A stretch of 64,000 bases of DNA from Solirhodobacter olei (GTDB taxonomy: Bacteria > Pseudomonadota > Alphaproteobacteria > Rhodobacterales > Rhodobacteraceae): positions 248,001 through 312,000 of the forward strand of contig NZ_RRYH01000007.1 in assembly GCF_004010155.1 (NCBI RefSeq). Direction: 5' to 3'. A model generated the notes under the pieces. That model was given only the letters and a program-made list of their open reading frames with translations. It ran no database searches and was not told the DNA's origin. The position numbers and the translations under genes are program-made. Shown here in pieces: positions 34,897 to 48,380 of the stretch (position 1 is the stretch's first letter; each line of letters opens with the position of its first letter).

Positions 34897-35693
34897 CAGG
34901 CCTCCTTCAGCGCCACGCCGGGCGCATAAGCGATGAAGAACGAATTGGCAAAGCCGGGCTTGCCGTAGGTGAAGGGCGCGTGATCCTCGAAACGGACCAT
35001 CCGGCCCCCGGCCGCGCGCAGCACCGCGTCGCCCGCCGCCGTATCCCATTCCATGGTGCGGCCGAGGCGCGGGTAGAGGTCGGCCTCGCCCGTCGCCACG
35101 AGGCAGAACTTCAGCGAGGACCCGGCGGAGGTCATGTCCTTCACCGCGTATTTCGCGATGTAATCGTCCGTCGCCGCGTCGCGGTGGGATTTGGAGGCCA
35201 CGACCATCAGCGCCGTGTTGTCAGGGGTGGAAACCGCAAGCGGCGTCAGCCGGCCGACCTGCACAGGGTCGAACGGCCCCGCCTCCTCCACCGCCGTGCC
35301 ATCGGCGCGGGTGTAGAACAGCCGCCCCTTGGCCGGCGCGTAGACCACGCCGCGGATCGGCACGCCCGCCTCGACATAGGCGATGTTCACTGTGAAATCG
35401 CCGCGCCGCTGGACGAATTCCTTGGTCCCGTCCAGCGGGTCGACGATCAGGAAGGTAGAGACCTCTTGTTCATGCGTCCCGGCCTGCTCCTCGGTCACCA
35501 GGGGCAGGTCCGGGAAGGCCTCCCGTAACCCGGCCGAGATCAGCGCATCGGCGGCCTCGTCGGCCTCCGTCACCGGGCTCGCATCCGCCTTGGAGCGGAC
35601 GGCGAAATCCTCCGCTCCGTAAATCTCCATGATCCGGTCGCCCGCCGCCAGCGCCAGCCGCCGGAAGACCGCCTCGAGCCGATCGAACTCCAT
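34896..35693 (-). CDS. cysQ: 3'(2'),5'-bisphosphate nucleotidase CysQ
   Basis: 265 residues of the inositol monophosphatase-like superfamily. Metal and substrate motifs: PVTEADEAAD, VTEEQ, IVDPLDGTKEF and MEWDTAAGDAVL. CysQ hydrolyses 3'-phosphoadenosine 5'-phosphate (PAP), the by-product of PAPS use. Its neighbourhood with sulfotransferase and glycan genes suggests it clears PAP made during glycan sulfation, not only during sulfate assimilation. Translationally coupled to kdsB; divergent from the KpsM-type permease. Confidence 0.9.
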   Translation of the reverse strand: MEFDRLEAVFRRLALAAGDRIMEIYGAEDFAVRSKADASPVTEADEAADALISAGLREAFPDLPLVTEEQAGTHEQEVSTFLIVDPLDGTKEFVQRRGDFTVNIAYVEAGVPIRGVVYAPAKGRLFYTRADGTAVEEAGPFDPVQVGRLTPLAVSTPDNTALMVVASKSHRDAATDDYIAKYAVKDMTSAGSSLKFCLVATGEADLYPRLGRTMEWDTAAGDAVLRAAGGRMVRFEDHAPFTYGKPGFANSFFIAYAPGVALKEA

Positions 35694-35842
35694 GAAACCG
35701 CCTTTCCGCCTCAGATTGTCTGCAATGTTGAATAAAATCGCGCCACTTCCTATGCTTCATCGCCAAGGCTTCGGCAAGTTTTGGCACGCCTTCGTTGAGT
35801 GATCGAGTAAGCAAGCGTTCCCAGTACAGGCAGACCCGTGCG

Positions 35843-36664
35843 ATGTTCAGCCCGAGTGTGACGGCCAATACCGCGACAAGCCTCTTCCGGCAGATGGACC
35901 TGATCTACCACGCCGCGGTGCGCCATGTCCGCAAGAGCCACGGAAACGCGATCATCGGGCTGGTGATGAACATGATGCAGACGGTGATGATGATCGTCGT
36001 CTTCTACATCATGTACAAGGTGCTGGGACTGACCTCGATGCGGGTGCGGGGCGATTTCGTCCTCTACATCATGTCCGGCATCTTCCTCTTCATGACGCAC
36101 ACGCGGACGCTGGGCGCGGTCTCCTCGGCCGATGGCTCCACCTCGGCGATGATGAAACACGCGCCGATGAACCCGATCGTCTCGGTACTCTCGGCCGCAC
36201 TCGGTACGCTCTACGTGCAGCTCCTCTCGATGGGTCTGGTGCTCGGGGTCTATTCGTTGAGCTTCCATCCGGTCAGCATCGCCGATCCGGTGGGGGCTAT
36301 GGCCATGGTGCTCCTGGCCTGGTCGAGCGGGATCGGCATCGGGCTTCTCTTCCGCGCGCTGCGGCCCTGGCAGCCGGACCTCGCCACCATCGCCACGCTG
36401 ATCTTCATGCGCGCCAACATGGTTGCCTCGGGCAAGATGTTCGTCGCAAACAGCCTGCCGCCGAGGATCCGGGGCTATTTCTCCTGGAACCCGCTCTTTC
36501 ACACCATCGACCAGTGCCGGGGCTTCGTGTTCGAGAACTACACCCCGCATTTCACCTCGACCCTCTACCCGGTCTACGTGACGCTCGCCTGCCTGATGAT
36601 CGGGCTGATCGCGGAGTTCTATACCAGCCAGCACGCCTCGGTGAGCTGGGAGATGGGGCGATAG
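35843..36664 (+). CDS. ABC-2 type polysaccharide export permease (KpsM-like)
   Basis: 273 residues from the ATG at 35843; a TTG at 35795 would add 16 residues and cannot be excluded. Six membrane segments are visible, with the ABC-2 permease pattern (VRKSHGNAIIGLVMNMMQ; PHFTSTLYPVYVTLACLMIGLI near the end) of KpsM/Wzm exporters. It would move a capsule-type polysaccharide across the inner membrane, but the partner ATPase (KpsT) is not in this window. Divergent from cysQ, at the edge of the polysaccharide locus. Converges on alkB. Confidence 0.82.
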   Translation: MFSPSVTANTATSLFRQMDLIYHAAVRHVRKSHGNAIIGLVMNMMQTVMMIVVFYIMYKVLGLTSMRVRGDFVLYIMSGIFLFMTHTRTLGAVSSADGSTSAMMKHAPMNPIVSVLSAALGTLYVQLLSMGLVLGVYSLSFHPVSIADPVGAMAMVLLAWSSGIGIGLLFRALRPWQPDLATIATLIFMRANMVASGKMFVANSLPPRIRGYFSWNPLFHTIDQCRGFVFENYTPHFTSTLYPVYVTLACLMIGLIAEFYTSQHASVSWEMGR

Positions 36665-36715
36665 CGGGCCCCCCTTGCGCAGCGCCGCCGGGCCAACATC
36701 AGTCCCTGTTTCTGC

Positions 36716-37327
36716 CTAATCGACCACCCGCAGCGTCAGGTTGATCCGCCCGCCCTTCGGCAGCAGGGCGGAGCTTCCCGGCCGCACCCGGTCGATGCCG
36801 TGATAGGCCAGCCGCGCCGCGCCCCCCATCACCGCCACGTCGCCCGAGCGCAGCCAGACGCTCCGCGTCGGATCCTTCCGCGCGGTCCCGCCGACCCGGA
36901 ACAGCGCCTCGTCCCCCAGCGAGATCGACAGCACCGGCCAGGTGAAATCGGCCTCGTCCCGGTCCTGGTGCAGGCCCATCCGCGCGCCCTCGGCGTAAAA
37001 GTTGACCAGGCAGCAATCCGGCATGCGCTCGGCCGAGACGAGATCGCGCCAGACCGACAGCACGCTTTCCGGTATCGCGGGCCAGGCGCCGCCCGCCGGG
37101 TGGCGCTCCTCGTAGCGGTATCCCTTTCGGTCGGTGAACCAGCCGTAGCGGCCCGCCGCCGTCATCCGCACGCTCATCGGTTTGCCCGAGGGCGTGACCG
37201 GCGCGTAGAGCGGCGCGGCGCGGATCACGCCGCGCAGATCCTCCACCATCGCCGCCTGCGCCCCGGCGTCCAGATAGCCGGGATGCACCGCCACCCCGTT
37301 CAGATCCAGCGCCGATGCCTCCGCCAT
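36716..37327 (-). CDS. alkB: AlkB-type 2-oxoglutarate-dependent dioxygenase
   Basis: 203 residues. Iron ligands: HQD in MGLHQDRDE (near 130) and a second His in LAYHGIDRV; the 2-oxoglutarate pair is in GGRINLTLR at the C-terminus. Removes 1-methyladenine and 3-methylcytosine lesions by oxidative demethylation. The coding region is the 3' end of a much longer open frame that runs antisense through dnaK; the ATG at 37327 is chosen because the protein then has AlkB length. No Ada-type or LexA site was seen upstream. Confidence 0.92.
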   Translation of the reverse strand: MAEASALDLNGVAVHPGYLDAGAQAAMVEDLRGVIRAAPLYAPVTPSGKPMSVRMTAAGRYGWFTDRKGYRYEERHPAGGAWPAIPESVLSVWRDLVSAERMPDCCLVNFYAEGARMGLHQDRDEADFTWPVLSISLGDEALFRVGGTARKDPTRSVWLRSGDVAVMGGAARLAYHGIDRVRPGSSALLPKGGRINLTLRVVD

Positions 37328-37372
37328 GCGCGTCTTTCCCTGTCCCGACACGGTTTTCAGGCCCATGGGGCG

Positions 37373-37402
37373 CTTGCAGCCCCTAGGCCCCCCTCTTATA
37401 TA
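37373..37402 (+). promoter_or_regulatory. Probable heat-shock (sigma-32) promoter of dnaK
   Basis: CTTGCAG (37373-37379) followed after nine bases by CCCCCTCTTATATA (37389-37402) resembles the sigma-32 pattern CTTG-N3 ... CCCC-AT-rich. It lies 110 bases before the dnaK start. The long leader between has no other obvious promoter. Confidence 0.45.
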
Positions 37403-37510
37403 CGCCGGGAAGCACGGTCGGGCCATCTGCGCCCGGTCAGGATTTGGGATCTGGGACGGGTGCCGTATCCGGGCCTGCCCCTCAACATCGCCGAAGGAAG
37501 AGGAACACAA

Positions 37511-39433
<1,923 letters not shown>

Positions 39434-39450
39434 CGGCACAATCACGAGGG

Positions 39451-39481
39451 GGAAGCGGCCCGGACGCATCGGGCCGCTTCC
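39451..39481 (+). terminator. Intercistronic hairpin between dnaK and dnaJ
   Basis: GGAAGCGGCCC (39451-39461) and GGGCCGCTTCC (39471-39481) form a perfect 11-bp stem with a nine-base loop, 17 bases after the dnaK stop and 18 before dnaJ. No T-run follows, so it would attenuate or protect the dnaK message rather than end it cleanly, consistent with dnaK being made in excess over dnaJ. Confidence 0.6.
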
Positions 39482-39499
39482 GCCGTCAAGGGGTACCGG

Positions 39500-40651
39500 A
39501 TGGCAAAGCGGGATTACTACGAGGTTCTCGGCATCGCGAAGGGTGCGTCGCCGGAAGAGATCAAGAAAGCCTATCGTCAGAAGGCAAAGGAACTGCACCC
39601 GGACCGCAACGCCTCGAACCCGGATGCAGAGGCGCAGTTCAAGGAAGCGAACGAGGCCTATGACACGCTGAAGGACGATCAGAAGCGCGCCGCCTATGAT
39701 CGTTTCGGCCACGCTGCCTTCGAGGGCGGCGGCATGGGCGGTATGGGCGGCCACCCGGGCGGTGGCGATTTTGCCTCCGCCTTCTCCGACGTCTTCGAGG
39801 ATCTCTTCGGCGATTTCATGGGCCGTGGCGGCGGCGGGGCCGGTGCCCGGTCGCGGGCGCAGCGTGGCTCCGACCTGCGCTACAACCTCCGCGTCACGCT
39901 GGAGGAGGCCTATCAGGGCGTCCAGAAAACCATCAACGTACCGGCTTCGGTCACCTGCGCCGCCTGCAGCGGCTCGGGCGCCGAGGGCGGGGCGGAACCC
40001 GTCACCTGCCCGACCTGCTCGGGCATGGGCAAGGTCCGTGCCCAGCAAGGCTTCTTCACTGTCGAACGCACCTGCCCCACCTGCGGCGGCATGGGCCAGA
40101 TCGTGAAGAACCCCTGCCGCGTCTGCGGCGGTGCCGGGCGGGTGGAGAAGGACCGCGCGCTTTCCGTCAATATCCCCGCGGGGGTGGAGACCGGCACCCG
40201 CATCCGCCTTGCCGGCGAGGGCGAGGCGGGCCTGCGCGGCGGGCCGCCGGGCGACCTCTACATTTTCCTCGAGGTGCGCGAGCACCCGATCTTCCAGCGT
40301 GACGGCATGACGCTCTATTGCCGGGTGCCGCTCTCGATCATCACCGCCGCGCTCGGCGGCGAGATCGAGGTGCCGACGATCGACGGCGGCCGCAGCAAGG
40401 TGAAGGTGCCGTCCGGCAGCCAGACCGGCCGCCAGATGCGCCTGCGCTCCAAGGGCATGCCGGCGCTGCGCGGCGGCGGCTCCGGCGACATGCTGATCGA
40501 GCTCGCGGTAGAGACCCCGGTGAACCTCACCGCGCGGCAGAAGGAGCTTCTCCAGGAATTCGCCAAGATTTCCGAGGAGAACAACAACAACCCGGAAGGC
40601 CAGACGTTCTTCTCCAAGGTGAAGAATTTCTGGGAGGGTATGAAGGGGTGA
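39500..40651 (+). CDS. dnaJ: Molecular chaperone DnaJ
   Basis: 383 residues. J domain with HPD (LHPDRN, residue about 35), a G/F-rich region ([15 protein letters not shown]), four zinc-finger repeats ([32 protein letters not shown]) and the C-terminal substrate-binding domains. Stimulates DnaK ATPase and delivers clients. Start ATG at 39500. Two palindromes follow the stop and may end the operon. Confidence 0.97.
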   Translation: MAKRDYYEVLGIAKGASPEEIKKAYRQKAKELHPDRNASNPDAEAQFKEANEAYDTLKDDQKRAAYDRFGHAAFEGGGMGGMGGHPGGGDFASAFSDVFEDLFGDFMGRGGGGAGARSRAQRGSDLRYNLRVTLEEAYQGVQKTINVPASVTCAACSGSGAEGGAEPVTCPTCSGMGKVRAQQGFFTVERTCPTCGGMGQIVKNPCRVCGGAGRVEKDRALSVNIPAGVETGTRIRLAGEGEAGLRGGPPGDLYIFLEVREHPIFQRDGMTLYCRVPLSIITAALGGEIEVPTIDGGRSKVKVPSGSQTGRQMRLRSKGMPALRGGGSGDMLIELAVETPVNLTARQKELLQEFAKISEENNNNPEGQTFFSKVKNFWEGMKG

Positions 40652-40657
40652 GGTCCG

Positions 40658-40701
40658 GCCCCGGCTTAGCCGGGGCGAAAACGCTCCAGTGGAGCGTTTT
40701 C
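40658..40701. repeat. Two adjacent palindromes between dnaJ and radC
   Basis: GCCCCGGC-TTA-GCCGGGGC (40658-40676) is followed at once by GAAAACGCTCC-AGT-GGAGCGTTTTC (40677-40701), stems of 8 and 11 bp. The second has A-runs and T-runs at its ends, so it could act as a bidirectional terminator for dnaJ. The style (with the following CGCCCGGAGCGCAAGCG) suggests a dispersed intergenic repeat. Confidence 0.5.
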
Positions 40702-40800
40702 AGGACCGAACGCCCGGAGCGCAAGCGAAGGGCCGGGGGCCTACAAGCGGCACTGGCCCCCATTAACTCTTCCTTCACCGAGCGCGCGCACCCTTTCCGC

Positions 40801-41565
40801 ATGCCGCCGCGTCCGCCTGCCTTTCGGGAAGCCTCCCCCTCGCTTTTCGCGCCCGACGAAGCGCCGCCAGCGCCGCTCGGGCCCGGGCGGCTGCCCTCCT
40901 ATATCGAGGGTCACCGCAGCCGTCTGCGCGCCCGGTTCATGGAGGGGGGCGCCGCGGCGATGCCGGATTACGAGCTGCTCGAACTCGTCCTCTTCCGCGC
41001 CATCCCGCGGCAGGACGTCAAGCCGCTCGCCCGCCGCCTGCTGGACACCTTCGGCGATTTCAACCGCGTCCTCACCGCCCCCACCCACCGGCTGGCCGAG
41101 GTGCAGGGCGCCGGCTCCGCCGTGATACAGGAGCTGAAGATCGTGGAGGCCGCGGCCCAGCGCCTCGCCCGCGCCCGGGTGATGCACCGCCCCGTCCTCT
41201 CGGGGTGGGAGGCGCTTCTGGACTACTGCCGCACCGCCATGGCGCATCGCGAGGTCGAGCGGTTCCGCGTCCTCTACCTCGACCGCAAGAACATCCTCAT
41301 CGCCGACGAGGAACAGGCCCGCGGCACGGTCGACCACGTCCCCGTCTACCCGCGCGAGGTGGTCAAGCGGGCGCTGGAGCTGAACGCCTCGGCGCTGATC
41401 CTGGTTCACAACCACCCCTCGGGCGATCCCACGCCGTCAGAGGCCGATATCGCCATGACCTTGCAGATCCGCGACGCGGCAGAGGCGCTGTCGCTGCAGC
41501 TCCACGATCACCTGATCATAGGCAAGTCGCGCGAGGTCTCGCTGCGCTCGGACGGCTATATCTGA
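40801..41565 (+). CDS. radC: RadC/MPN(+) JAMM-domain protein
   Basis: 254 residues. The metal-binding JAMM motif is [14 protein letters not shown] (near 200), preceded by helix-hairpin-helix-like segments ([16 protein letters not shown]). Family name is historical: a role in DNA repair is unproven. Start at 40801 (MPPRPPAF) is the first ATG after the palindromes; the longer frame would overlap dnaJ. Its stop touches the end of the following leftward gene. Confidence 0.9.
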   Translation: MPPRPPAFREASPSLFAPDEAPPAPLGPGRLPSYIEGHRSRLRARFMEGGAAAMPDYELLELVLFRAIPRQDVKPLARRLLDTFGDFNRVLTAPTHRLAEVQGAGSAVIQELKIVEAAAQRLARARVMHRPVLSGWEALLDYCRTAMAHREVERFRVLYLDRKNILIADEEQARGTVDHVPVYPREVVKRALELNASALILVHNHPSGDPTPSEADIAMTLQIRDAAEALSLQLHDHLIIGKSREVSLRSDGYI

Positions 41566-42477
41566 TCAGCGCGCAGCGATGCGCAGCACCGGGCCGAGGC
41601 CGGCAAGCGCCACCGACTGGCCCTCGATCCCGGCCCGGCAGCGCGGCATCGCCAGCGTCACCTGCACCGGCGCAGCGCCATCGGCGCGCAGCATCCGGCC
41701 CGCGATCTGCCGCCCGCAGCTGGCCTGGGTCACCGGGGCCGCCACGTCGACCCGCACCCGCCCACCGGCGTCCAGCGCCCTCGGCACGGTATAGACCTGC
41801 GCCTGCGCCGGCCACGGCAGCCCGGCATCGCCAAGCAGGGTCAGGAAGCCGCCATCTGCCCCCGGCCCACGCGGGTTGTCGGCAGAGACATCGCCCGCGC
41901 TCCCCGCCCCCGCGCCGAATTCCAGCGCGTCAAGGCGGAAGCCGGCGTTGCCCCGCCAGCTCACCGCCACGCGGCGGACCGCGGCGAGATCCGGTACCGG
42001 CGCGCGCGCCACCACCTCTGCCCCGCCGGGGAAGTGGACAGACACCTGCGCGGGATCGGCCATCGCCGGCATGTCCAGCGTCAGGGTGCCCTCTGGCGAG
42101 GTCGCCTGGGTGAACTCAAGCCCGTTGCTCCGTATATCCACCCGTTCGTCGGCGTTGCAGGGCGCGGAGAGGCCGAGATGCAGCATCGCCCCCGGCTCGG
42201 GCGCCAGCGCCAGATGCGCCGCGCAGGAAAGGTCAGCCGGTGCCACCACCGGCCCGTTCGTCTCGCCGGGCAGATCGAGGGCGACAGGGCCGCGCGCAGG
42301 AAGGGCTGGCACCGGCTGCGCGGTCGGAAGCCCCGCCAGGGCCTCGGGCGCCACGAGATGCGGCACCCCGGGCAGGTGCCCGCCAGCGGGGGCGCTGTTC
42401 TGCATAAATTGGCCGGTTGCGGCTGCCAGAAGGAAGGTGGCGGCAACCATGGCTATATTGCGTCTATGGTCCGTCAT
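41566..42477 (-). CDS. Conserved exported/anchored protein of unknown function
   Basis: 303 residues. N-terminal hydrophobic stretch (about 8-24; NIAMVAATFLLAAATGQFM) acts as signal or anchor; the rest is proline/alanine-rich with beta-type patterns (VSVHFPGGAEVVARAP, VRRVAVSWRGNAGFRLDALEFG) and a single conserved-looking Cys pair (CAAH and CNADER; CGRQIAG and CRAG later). Such proteins often sit beside secA in Rhodobacteraceae, sometimes labelled translocase, with no evidence I know. It is downstream of secA across a terminator, so it has its own promoter. Function not inferred. Confidence 0.65.
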   Translation of the reverse strand: MTDHRRNIAMVAATFLLAAATGQFMQNSAPAGGHLPGVPHLVAPEALAGLPTAQPVPALPARGPVALDLPGETNGPVVAPADLSCAAHLALAPEPGAMLHLGLSAPCNADERVDIRSNGLEFTQATSPEGTLTLDMPAMADPAQVSVHFPGGAEVVARAPVPDLAAVRRVAVSWRGNAGFRLDALEFGAGAGSAGDVSADNPRGPGADGGFLTLLGDAGLPWPAQAQVYTVPRALDAGGRVRVDVAAPVTQASCGRQIAGRMLRADGAAPVQVTLAMPRCRAGIEGQSVALAGLGPVLRIAAR

Positions 42478-42589
42478 GGAACCGTCCTCATGTGGCGGTT
42501 TCAGACGGGTTAATAAATGATTAAGGCACCTGCGTGGCAGGCCTGTGGCGTCGGGCGGGGAGAATTGGGCCGGGGCCCGGGGAAACGGC

Positions 42590-42627
42590 AAAAGGCGCGG
42601 GCCCAGGCCGGGCCGCGCGCCTTTTTT
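42590..42627 (-). terminator. secA: Bidirectional terminator downstream of secA
   Basis: Stem GGCGCGGGCCC (42594-42604) with GGGCCGCGCGCC (42610-42621), one unpaired base, loop AGGCC. On the + strand it is followed by six Ts (42622-42627), on the minus strand by four (complement of AAAA 42590-42593). It ends secA transcription, 24 bases beyond its stop. Confidence 0.75.
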
Positions 42628-42650
42628 CGGTGGGCCGGCGACTCAGTCGA

Positions 42651-45377
<2,727 letters not shown>

Positions 45378-45560
45378 GTTGTCTCCGCGTTCCGTCCTGA
45401 CGCCGCGCCTGAGGCTATGCCTTGCCCGCAGGCGCGGCCTTGCCTAGAACACCGGGGCGGACCCGGCGTCCATTGCTCACACGACATGGGCGATGTAAGC
45501 GGCTGCCGGAAGAGTGTCAACGTCGCGGGACCCCGCGTCCCTAGCAGGAGTCAGCCCAAC

Positions 45561-46487
45561 ATGCTCAAAATTGCGAAATTGTGCCTTGCCGGTGCGCTTG
45601 CGCTCTGCATGGCCACCCCGGTCATGGCAGACAGCGCGACGGCCACCACCTCTGGCAGCACCACCACCGCCGCCGATGCGGCCCCCTCCACCACCAATTC
45701 CAAGACCGGCGCGACCGTCACGGCGAAAACCGTCGTCGCCACGGTCAATGGCCAGAAGATCACGCTCGGCGAGATGATCGCCCTGCGCGACCAGCTGCCG
45801 CCGCAGTACAAGCAGCTCGACGATGCCGTCCTCTTCAAGGGCATCCTCGACCAGATCATCCAGCAGACCATGCTGGAGCAGTCGGTCGCCGGCAAGCTGT
45901 CCACCCGCCAGCAGCTTCAGCTCGCCAACACCAAGCGCGCCTTCGTGGCCAACCTGGTGCTGGAAGGCGTGACCGCCGACGCCACTTCGGAAAAGGCGCT
46001 TCAGGCCGCCTATGACAAGAAATTCGCGAATTTCCAGCCCGGCCTTGAATATCACGCCGCCCATATCCTCGTCCCGACCGAGAAGGAGGCCAAGGACATC
46101 AAGGCCCAGCTCGACAAGGGTGCCGATTTCGCCACGCTGGCGAAGAAGGATTCCAAGGACGGCTCCGCCCAGAACGGCGGCGACCTGGGCTGGTTCGGCG
46201 CCGGCATGATGGTGAAGCCCTTCGAGGACGCCGTGATGAAGCTGAAGCCCGGCCAGATCTCCGACCCGGTGCAGACCCAGTTCGGCTGGCACATCATCAA
46301 GCTGATCGCCACCCGCCCGGCCAAGAAGCCGACGCTGGACGACGTGCGCAACGACCTCGCCAAGCAGCTTCAGTCCGAGGCCGTGGCCGCGAAGATCAAG
46401 ACGCTCACCGACGGCGCCAAGATCGAGAAGACGGATAGCGGCATCGATCCGAAACTTCTGAGCGACGAGAGCCTGATTTCCAACTAG
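45561..46487 (+). CDS. Periplasmic peptidyl-prolyl isomerase (parvulin type)
   Basis: 308 residues. Signal peptide (1-23, ending VMADS), a Thr/Ser/Ala-rich linker to about residue 55, a SurA-type N-terminal chaperone segment, and a single PpiC/parvulin domain from about 165 (YHAAHILVPTEKEAKDI; DLGWFGAGMMVKPFEDAV; TQFGWHIIKL). Folds exported proteins, in keeping with its place divergent from secA. ATG at 45561 follows AGGAG. argJ begins 35 bases after its stop in the same direction. Confidence 0.9.
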   Translation: MLKIAKLCLAGALALCMATPVMADSATATTSGSTTTAADAAPSTTNSKTGATVTAKTVVATVNGQKITLGEMIALRDQLPPQYKQLDDAVLFKGILDQIIQQTMLEQSVAGKLSTRQQLQLANTKRAFVANLVLEGVTADATSEKALQAAYDKKFANFQPGLEYHAAHILVPTEKEAKDIKAQLDKGADFATLAKKDSKDGSAQNGGDLGWFGAGMMVKPFEDAVMKLKPGQISDPVQTQFGWHIIKLIATRPAKKPTLDDVRNDLAKQLQSEAVAAKIKTLTDGAKIEKTDSGIDPKLLSDESLISN

Positions 46488-46522
46488 GTTCCCCTGCGGG
46501 GGCAATTTCAGCGGAGGCGGCG

Positions 46523-47947
46523 ATGGCCAAGAAGAGCGCCAAGGTCGAGAAGACGGACTGGAAGACGGAGGCCAAGACCCTCCGCTCCAAGCTCTCGAAG
46601 CTTCGCAAGAAGCTGAAGGACGCCCCGGTGGACGAAGGGGCGGAGGCCGCCGAGGCCCCCGCCGCCGCTTCCTCCTCGGCCCCGGCTCCGGTCGCCAAGG
46701 CCAAGACGGTCATCGTCTCCCCGCTTGCCCCCGCCGCCTTCCCGGCGCTCCCCGTCATCGCCGGCGTGCGCTTCGCCGCTGTCGAGGCCGGGGTGCGCTA
46801 CAAGGGCCGGACCGACGTGATGCTGGTCCGCCTCGACCCCGGCACCGTGATCGCCGGGGCCTTCACCCGCTCTTCCACGCGCGCGGCCTGCGTGCTCGAC
46901 TGCCAGGCCAAGCTCGCGATCAAGACGCCCGACGAAGCCGCCGGCGCCGCGATCATCGTGAACTCCGGCAATGCCAATGCCTTCACCGGCGCGAACGGCC
47001 AGGCAGCTGTCGACCGTGTCACCGGCGCGGTGGCAGAGGCGCTCGGCATGCCCGCCGCCCGCGTCTTCTCCTCCTCCACCGGCGTGATCGGAGAGCCGCT
47101 GCCGCATGACCGCATCACCGCCAAGATCGGCGAGCTGAGCGAGGCGCTTTCCGCGGACGGGATCGAGATGGCCGCCCGCGCCATCATGACCACCGACACC
47201 TTCCCGAAAGGCGCCTCGGCCGAGATCGAGGGCACGGACGGCAAGATCCACATCGCCGGCATCGCCAAGGGCTCGGGCATGATCGCGCCCGACATGGCGA
47301 CCATGCTGGTCTACATCTTCACCGACGCGAAGATCTCCCGCGCCAATCTGCAGAAGATGCTCAGCCGCAACCTCGACGACAGCTTCAACGCCATCACCGT
47401 CGACAGCGACACCTCCACCTCCGACGCGCTGATCCTCGCCGCCACCGGCCAGTCCGGCCTGCCCGAGATCAAGCCCCGCACGCCCGAGGCCCGCGCCTTC
47501 GAGGCCGCGCTCCGCTCCGTCATGACCGACCTCGCCCAGCAGGTCGTCCGCGACGGCGAGGGCGCAACCAAGTTCGTCGAGGTCCGCGTCACCGGCGCCG
47601 CCAGCCGCGAGGACGCCCACAAGGTCGCCATGTCGATCGCCAACTCGCCGCTGGTGAAGACCGCCATCGCGGGCGAGGATCCGAATTGGGGCCGCATCGT
47701 CGCCGCCGTCGGCAAATCCGGGGCAGAGGCCGACCGCGACCGCCTGACCATCCACTTCGGCGACATCCTGGTGGCCGAGAAGGGCTGGCGCGCGCCTTCC
47801 TATAGCGAGGCCGACGGCGCCGCCGCGATGAAGCTGCCGGAGATCCGGATCGGCGTCGACCTAGGTCTCGGCCGTGGCGCGAAGACCGTCTGGACCTGCG
47901 ACCTCACCCATCGCTACATCGACATCAACGCCGACTACCGGTCGTGA
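46523..47947 (+). CDS. argJ: Bifunctional ornithine acetyltransferase / N-acetylglutamate synthase
   Basis: 474 residues, about 60 longer than usual. Residues from about 63 (VSPLAPAAFPALPVIAGVRF) are a complete ArgJ. The autocleavage site is in PDMATMLVYIFTDA, where the nucleophile Thr frees the beta chain; the family stretches GEDPNWGRI and STSDALILAATG are also seen. The first 62 residues are an Ala/Lys-rich, probably helical, extension (KVEKTDWKTEAKTLRSKLSK) with no known role. Cyclic arginine pathway: moves the acetyl group from acetylornithine to glutamate. Followed 34 bases later by mutT. Confidence 0.93.
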   Translation: MAKKSAKVEKTDWKTEAKTLRSKLSKLRKKLKDAPVDEGAEAAEAPAAASSSAPAPVAKAKTVIVSPLAPAAFPALPVIAGVRFAAVEAGVRYKGRTDVMLVRLDPGTVIAGAFTRSSTRAACVLDCQAKLAIKTPDEAAGAAIIVNSGNANAFTGANGQAAVDRVTGAVAEALGMPAARVFSSSTGVIGEPLPHDRITAKIGELSEALSADGIEMAARAIMTTDTFPKGASAEIEGTDGKIHIAGIAKGSGMIAPDMATMLVYIFTDAKISRANLQKMLSRNLDDSFNAITVDSDTSTSDALILAATGQSGLPEIKPRTPEARAFEAALRSVMTDLAQQVVRDGEGATKFVEVRVTGAASREDAHKVAMSIANSPLVKTAIAGEDPNWGRIVAAVGKSGAEADRDRLTIHFGDILVAEKGWRAPSYSEADGAAAMKLPEIRIGVDLGLGRGAKTVWTCDLTHRYIDINADYRS

Positions 47948-47981
47948 CCCGCGGGCGGGCCGGGCAGGGCAGGGGACGCGC

Positions 47982-48380
47982 ATGAAGGTCATCCTCGTCT
48001 CCGCCGTCGCCCTGATCGACGTCGACGGCCGCGTGCTGCTGGCACAGCGGCCCGAAGGCAAGTCGCTGGCGGGCCTCTGGGAGTTTCCCGGCGGCAAGGT
48101 CGAACCCGGGGAAAGCCCCGAGGCCGCCCTGATCCGCGAACTGTACGAGGAACTGGGCATCGAGACCTGGAAAAGCTGCCTCGCGCCGCTGACCTTCGCC
48201 AGCCACGCCTATGACGATTTCCATCTGCTGATGCCGCTCTTCGCCTGCCGCCGCTGGGAGGGTACGCCCCAGGCGCGCGAGGGCCAGGTGCTGAAATGGG
48301 TCCGCCCGGCCGAGATGCGCCAGTACCCTATGCCGCCCGCCGACCTGCCGCTGATCCCGATCCTGCGCGACTGGCTCTAG
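47982..48380 (+). CDS. mutT: NUDIX 8-oxo-dGTP pyrophosphohydrolase
   Basis: 132 residues, MutT size. The Nudix box is GGKVEPGESPEAALIREL followed by YEELGI, matching GX5EX7REUXEEXGU exactly. Likely sanitises oxidised dGTP. Start ATG at 47982; it follows argJ in the same direction and probably shares its transcript. Converges on infB, with a strong bidirectional terminator in between. Confidence 0.92.
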   Translation: MKVILVSAVALIDVDGRVLLAQRPEGKSLAGLWEFPGGKVEPGESPEAALIRELYEELGIETWKSCLAPLTFASHAYDDFHLLMPLFACRRWEGTPQAREGQVLKWVRPAEMRQYPMPPADLPLIPILRDWL

